Shown here: positions 60,798 through 64,000 of the stretch, in pieces
How positions within the stretch are numbered: the first letter of the stretch is position 1
Layout of the letters: each line of letters starts with the position of its first letter
From: JAPPLB01 sp965204095
Lineage (GTDB): Bacteria > Acidobacteriota > Terriglobia > Bryobacterales > UBA6623
Length of the DNA stretch: 64,000 nucleotides
Direction of reading: 5' to 3'
Assembly: GCA_965204095.1 (NCBI GenBank)
Contig: OZ241991.1
Span: forward strand, 2,976,001 to 3,040,000
The notes under the pieces: generated by a model
Databases searched by the model: none
The model's input: the letters and a program-made list of their open reading frames with translations, nothing else
Told to the model about the DNA's origin: nothing
Made by a program: the position numbers and the translations under genes

Positions 60798-61565
60798 TTC
60801 GAGCGAAACGGGACAGTGGTCAGACCCCTCGACCTCGCTGAGGATCGTGCAGTCCTGAACCTCATCGACGAGGTCATCGCTTACAAAGAAGTAATCGATG
60901 CGCCAGCCGATATTCGCAGCGCGAGCGTTGAACAGGTAGCTCCACCAGGTGTAGTGGCCCGCACCGCCGTGAAAGAGACGGAAGGCGTCGACGTAGCCGT
61001 GAGCTACGAACTGATCCAGACACTCACGCTCTACCGGCAGGAAGCCGGAGTTGTTGCGATTCTCCCGGGGGCGGGCGAGATCGATTTTCTTGTGGGCGGT
61101 GTTGTAATCGCCGGTGATAATCAGCCTTCTCCCTTGACGCCGCAACCGGTTGCAATAGTGCAGGAAAGTATCGTAGAAGTCGAGCTTGTATCCGAGCCGT
61201 TCGAGACCACGCTGGCTGTTAGGAAAGTAGCAATTGAGAAGTGTGAAGGGCTCGAACTCGGTGATGAGCACGCGGCCCTCTTCGTCGAAGCGGTCAATGC
61301 CCATCCTGGCAACAGGCTCGGCTTTGAGCGTGACCGGGCTATCTTTGCGTATCCAGGTGGCGACACCGCTATATCCTTTTTTCCTGGCTGAGTGGAAGTG
61401 GGCATCGTAGCCGTCGGGGTCTTCGAGTTCGGGCGGGAGCTGCTGAAGGTGCGCTTTCGTCTCTTGCATACATAAGATGTCGGGCTTCTCAGCTTCGAGC
61501 CACGCGAGTAGACCTTTGCGGCCGACGGAGCGAAGGCCGTTGACGTTCCAGGTGATGATGCGCAT
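60786..61565 (-). CDS. xth: Exodeoxyribonuclease III (AP endonuclease)
   Basis: 259 residues from ATG 61565, the exact start of the family fold MRIITWNVNGLRS. Catalytic and metal residues: Asn in TWNVNG, Glu in CMQETKA, Tyr-Asn in LLNCYFPNSQRG, Asp-Asn in ITGDYNTAHKKID, and Asp-His in EGSDHCPV. Acts on abasic sites and 3' blocked ends in base-excision repair; cytoplasmic. The longer frame upstream lacks family features. Convergent with the symporter gene, the two stop regions overlap. Confidence 0.95.
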   Translation of the reverse strand: MRIITWNVNGLRSVGRKGLLAWLEAEKPDILCMQETKAHLQQLPPELEDPDGYDAHFHSARKKGYSGVATWIRKDSPVTLKAEPVARMGIDRFDEEGRVLITEFEPFTLLNCYFPNSQRGLERLGYKLDFYDTFLHYCNRLRRQGRRLIITGDYNTAHKKIDLARPRENRNNSGFLPVERECLDQFVAHGYVDAFRLFHGGAGHYTWWSYLFNARAANIGWRIDYFFVSDDLVDEVQDCTILSEVEGSDHCPVSLELRG

Positions 61566-61835
61566 CGGGGAGCTTGAGCGATGGCGGGCGGGATGTTTCC
61601 TGAAAGAACCAGACTCCGCCCTTGATGTTCGCACACGGCAGGAAGCTCCGCCGCCGGATGTCGAGAGATGGGTCTCGATGTCTTCCCATGAACAAGCAGT
61701 AGCCCATGGGAATCTGGGTCTCACTGTCGAAGGAGTGATTTCCCCAACAGGTCTAAGACTGGATCGAGAATGAACCCGGCGGCGGGAGGCGGTCCACGCT
61801 ACCGGTTTCCGGGGTTGCCTACCAGCTCATTGATC

Positions 61836-64000
61836 ATGTCTCGGCAGGCTCCCTGGGCGATACAATGCAGCTTGCTCCGCCGCTACCGTCTTCTGTCTTG
61901 CTCCTGCGTGCGCACGATCCTGGCCGCGTTCTTTGTCTGCTTATTGGTCCTTCCGGCCCTGGCCGGTTCGTCACGACCCTGGGAGGGTGCTTCGGAACTG
62001 CGGGAGCTTCTCGATCGGCTGAACACGCTCGGCAGCATTCTCATTCTCGGCGCACACCCCGACGACGAGCGTGAAACGATGATCGCCTACTTCGCCCGCG
62101 GGCGGAACTTGAGGACGGCGTACCTTTCGGCGACTCGCGGCGAAGGAGGGCAGAACCTGATTGGCCCGGAACAAGCCGAGTTGTTGGGGATCATCCGAAC
62201 GCAGGAACTGCTTGCCGCCCGCAGGCTCGATGGAGGTGAGCAGTTCTTTACAAGAGCGATTGACTTCGGCTACAGCAAATCACCCCAGGAAGCGCTCTCC
62301 TTTTGGGGTAAGGAGCAGGTTCTCGGCGACATGGTCCGGGTGATTCGCCGATTTCGACCGGATGTCATTCTGTCGCGGTTCTCGCCCAACGCGAGCAGAG
62401 GGCACGGCCACCACTCGGCGATCGGCCACCTGGCCCGCGAGGCCTACGAGGCCTCGGCTGATCCGGCACGCTTTCCGGAGCAGATCGAGCAGGGTTTGCA
62501 ACCCTGGCAGGCGACGCGCCTCTATTGGAGCCCGCCACTTTTCACGCGCGTCCAGGAGGAAACGCAGGCCCTGCGGGCGGACCGCATTCGAATCAATACG
62601 GGCGAGTACGACCCGGAGTTGGGGGCCTCGTACGCAGAGATCGGCGGCGTCGCCCGGAGCATGCATCGCAGCCAGGGTATGGGGACCCGGCAGCGCAAGG
62701 GGGACGCACCGGCGTTCTTCGCATATGTGGCGGGTGAGAAGGCCGAACAAGATCTCTTCGAGCGGATCAACACGACTTGGGATCGGATGCCGGGCGCGGA
62801 GCGCGTGAAGATTCTTCTGACGAAGGTGCTTGCATCCAACAAGACCGGGAACCGGGATGCCGTAATCGAGGGTCTTTTCCGGACATACCAAGCCGTCAAG
62901 GCTTTGGACGGTCCGTGGGCGCGTCGCAAAGAGCAGGAGATGGTTCGTGCGATCGAACTTGCGAGCGGCCTTTGGATCGATGCTGCGGCAGAGCGCTGGG
63001 ATGTCACGCCCGGCTCAGAAGTCGAGTTGACTCTTTCGGCCATGAATCGATCGAGTGCATGGCTGTACTGGGAAGACGCCGAGGTAGCAGGAACGGTAAC
63101 GAGTAATGTGGCCATTGAGGCGCGCCATCTCCGTTCCAACGAGGTCGTGCAGCAAACGGTCCGCATCTCGATTCCGGAAGAAGCGGAGTATTCTCAGCCG
63201 TCCTGGCTGCGGCGGCCGGTCACCGGCAACTCTTATCAGATAGACGATCCCGGCATGATCGGCCAGGCCGAGTCGCCGCCCCCGTTGAGCGTTTTGTTTC
63301 ATCTCAAGGGGCCGGACGGTGTGAAGTTCACTGTCAGGCGAGCCGTCATTTTTCGTTGGATCGAGCCGACGGAGGGTGAGCGCACTCGCCGCGTTGAAGT
63401 AGTGCCGCCCGTCGCCGTAAGCCTTGACAACAGCAGTCGAATTTTCCCCGACGCGCAACCCCGTACTGTCGCAGTGGATTTGGATAGCCATACAGAGCGC
63501 GCTGAGGGCTCCGTCTCGCTGTCCGTTCCCGTGGGTTGGATGACCAAGCCGGCGTCAATGCCGTATCGACTCGAGCGGCGTGGAATGCGGACAACTCTCG
63601 TGTTTACCTTGCATCCTCCGAAGAAGTCCACGGGAGGCACCGTAGTCGCGAACGTGAAGCTAGGAGATCGAACCATCAACCACGGTGTTCGCGAGATCGA
63701 GTATCCGCATATTCCGCTGCAGGTCGTCTTTCCGCGTGCAGAGATGCGCGTCGAACGAGTCGACGTCAAACTGCTTACGAAGAACATCGGGTACGTAATG
63801 GGATCGGGCGACCGGATACCCGAAGCGCTCGAGCAACTTGAAGCGGAAGTGACGTTGTTGTCCGATGAAGACGTGACGTCCGGGGAGCTGAGCTCCTTCG
63901 ACACGATTGTTCTGGGCATCAGAGCGTTGCGTACGCGTCCGGGAGTATTGGCGGCCAAGGAACGACTTCTGGGCTACGTCGAGAACGGCGGGACGCTCAT
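61836..64000 (+). CDS. PIG-L family (LmbE-like) deacetylase, exported; 3' end outside window
   Basis: The frame is open from ATG 61836 to the edge (721 codons). A GTG at 61908 in the same frame begins a cleaner signal peptide (MRTILAAFFVCLLVLPALAG), so the start is uncertain. PIG-L motif LILGAHPDDE for Zn binding, with a second set RGHGHHSAIG. This family removes N-acetyl groups from sugars such as GlcNAc. The chain continues with a beta-rich part (about 360-620 from the ATG) and, at the edge, a Rossmann-like segment FDTIVLGIRALRTRPG, resembling class I amidotransferase/ThuA-like folds. Such long PIG-L fusions are common in Acidobacteria. The bases 61566-61835 have nothing I can support. Confidence 0.87.
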   Translation, partial: MSRQAPWAIQCSLLRRYRLLSCSCVRTILAAFFVCLLVLPALAGSSRPWEGASELRELLDRLNTLGSILILGAHPDDERETMIAYFARGRNLRTAYLSATRGEGGQNLIGPEQAELLGIIRTQELLAARRLDGGEQFFTRAIDFGYSKSPQEALSFWGKEQVLGDMVRVIRRFRPDVILSRFSPNASRGHGHHSAIGHLAREAYEASADPARFPEQIEQGLQPWQATRLYWSPPLFTRVQEETQALRADRIRINTGEYDPELGASYAEIGGVARSMHRSQGMGTRQRKGDAPAFFAYVAGEKAEQDLFERINTTWDRMPGAERVKILLTKVLASNKTGNRDAVIEGLFRTYQAVKALDGPWARRKEQEMVRAIELASGLWIDAAAERWDVTPGSEVELTLSAMNRSSAWLYWEDAEVAGTVTSNVAIEARHLRSNEVVQQTVRISIPEEAEYSQPSWLRRPVTGNSYQIDDPGMIGQAESPPPLSVLFHLKGPDGVKFTVRRAVIFRWIEPTEGERTRRVEVVPPVAVSLDNSSRIFPDAQPRTVAVDLDSHTERAEGSVSLSVPVGWMTKPASMPYRLERRGMRTTLVFTLHPPKKSTGGTVVANVKLGDRTINHGVREIEYPHIPLQVVFPRAEMRVERVDVKLLTKNIGYVMGSGDRIPEALEQLEAEVTLLSDEDVTSGELSSFDTIVLGIRALRTRPGVLAAKERLLGYVENGGTL

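Overview
The window is GC-rich bacterial chromosome with dense, mostly exported or periplasmic functions. The combination of DUF1501 and DUF1549/DUF1553 proteins, a PVC-type dehydrogenase with HEAT repeats and cytochrome c, an M81 (MlrC-like) peptidase, a type I sulfatase, exported TldD-like proteases and a PIG-L deacetylase suggests an Acidobacteriota member (Bryobacterales/Solibacter-like), possibly from a marine or host-associated setting. This is inference from gene content; no rRNA is present to confirm it.

Layout. 1-4.4 kb: minus-strand sugar-acid type operon (two SDR-like epimerases, an exported mandelate-racemase-like enzyme, a beta-propeller glycosidase-like protein cut by the left edge). 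4.9-8.3 kb: a Cache-only membrane sensor and an S9 peptidase. 8.7-20 kb: SDR dehydrogenase and M81 peptidase, then the exported PVC dehydrogenase/PPC/DUF1549/DUF1501 set. 20-22.5 kb: accessory stretch with an S24 peptidase fragment, a run of four small unrecognised genes and a decayed reading frame. 22.6-26 kb: divergent lipoprotein and sulfatase. 26-30.2 kb: accessory stretch with a nuclease-methylase fusion plus specificity subunit (BcgI-like) next to a broken IS1595 transposase. 30.3-31.4 kb: D-threo-type PLP enzyme. 31.7-33.0 kb: non-coding repeat region. 33.0-40.7 kb: TetR-controlled RND tripartite pump. 41-47 kb: ligA, diacylglycerol-kinase-like protein, YdjM-like membrane protein, tRNA-Ser(CGA), GCS2-type carboxylate-amine ligase. 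47.3-53.3 kb: exported TldD/TldE-like pair and a double-Cache plus solute-binding fusion. 53.4-64 kb: tRNA-Lys(UUU), uvrA, a dCTP-deaminase-like gene coupled to a GNAT-ASCH-like gene, a sodium:solute symporter, exonuclease III, and a PIG-L deacetylase cut by the right edge.

Two repeat families stand out. One is a roughly 160-205 bp element with 19-bp terminal inverted repeats (three full copies and two partial ones), whose two ends vary together from copy to copy and which carries a 7-bp tandem repeat inside. The other is a short hairpin with a constant ACCGCAGC loop, seen twice 55 kb apart. A 214-223 bp tandem duplication at 31.8-32.3 kb carries a terminator-like hairpin in each unit.

Likely working units: the DUF1549/DUF1501/PVC set as an exported degradative complex; TetR-OMF-MFP-RND as a self-regulated efflux pump; the two-subunit restriction-modification system as defence; and the Dcd-like/GNAT-ASCH pair and the 20.3-22.0 kb cassette as the best candidates for undescribed functions.
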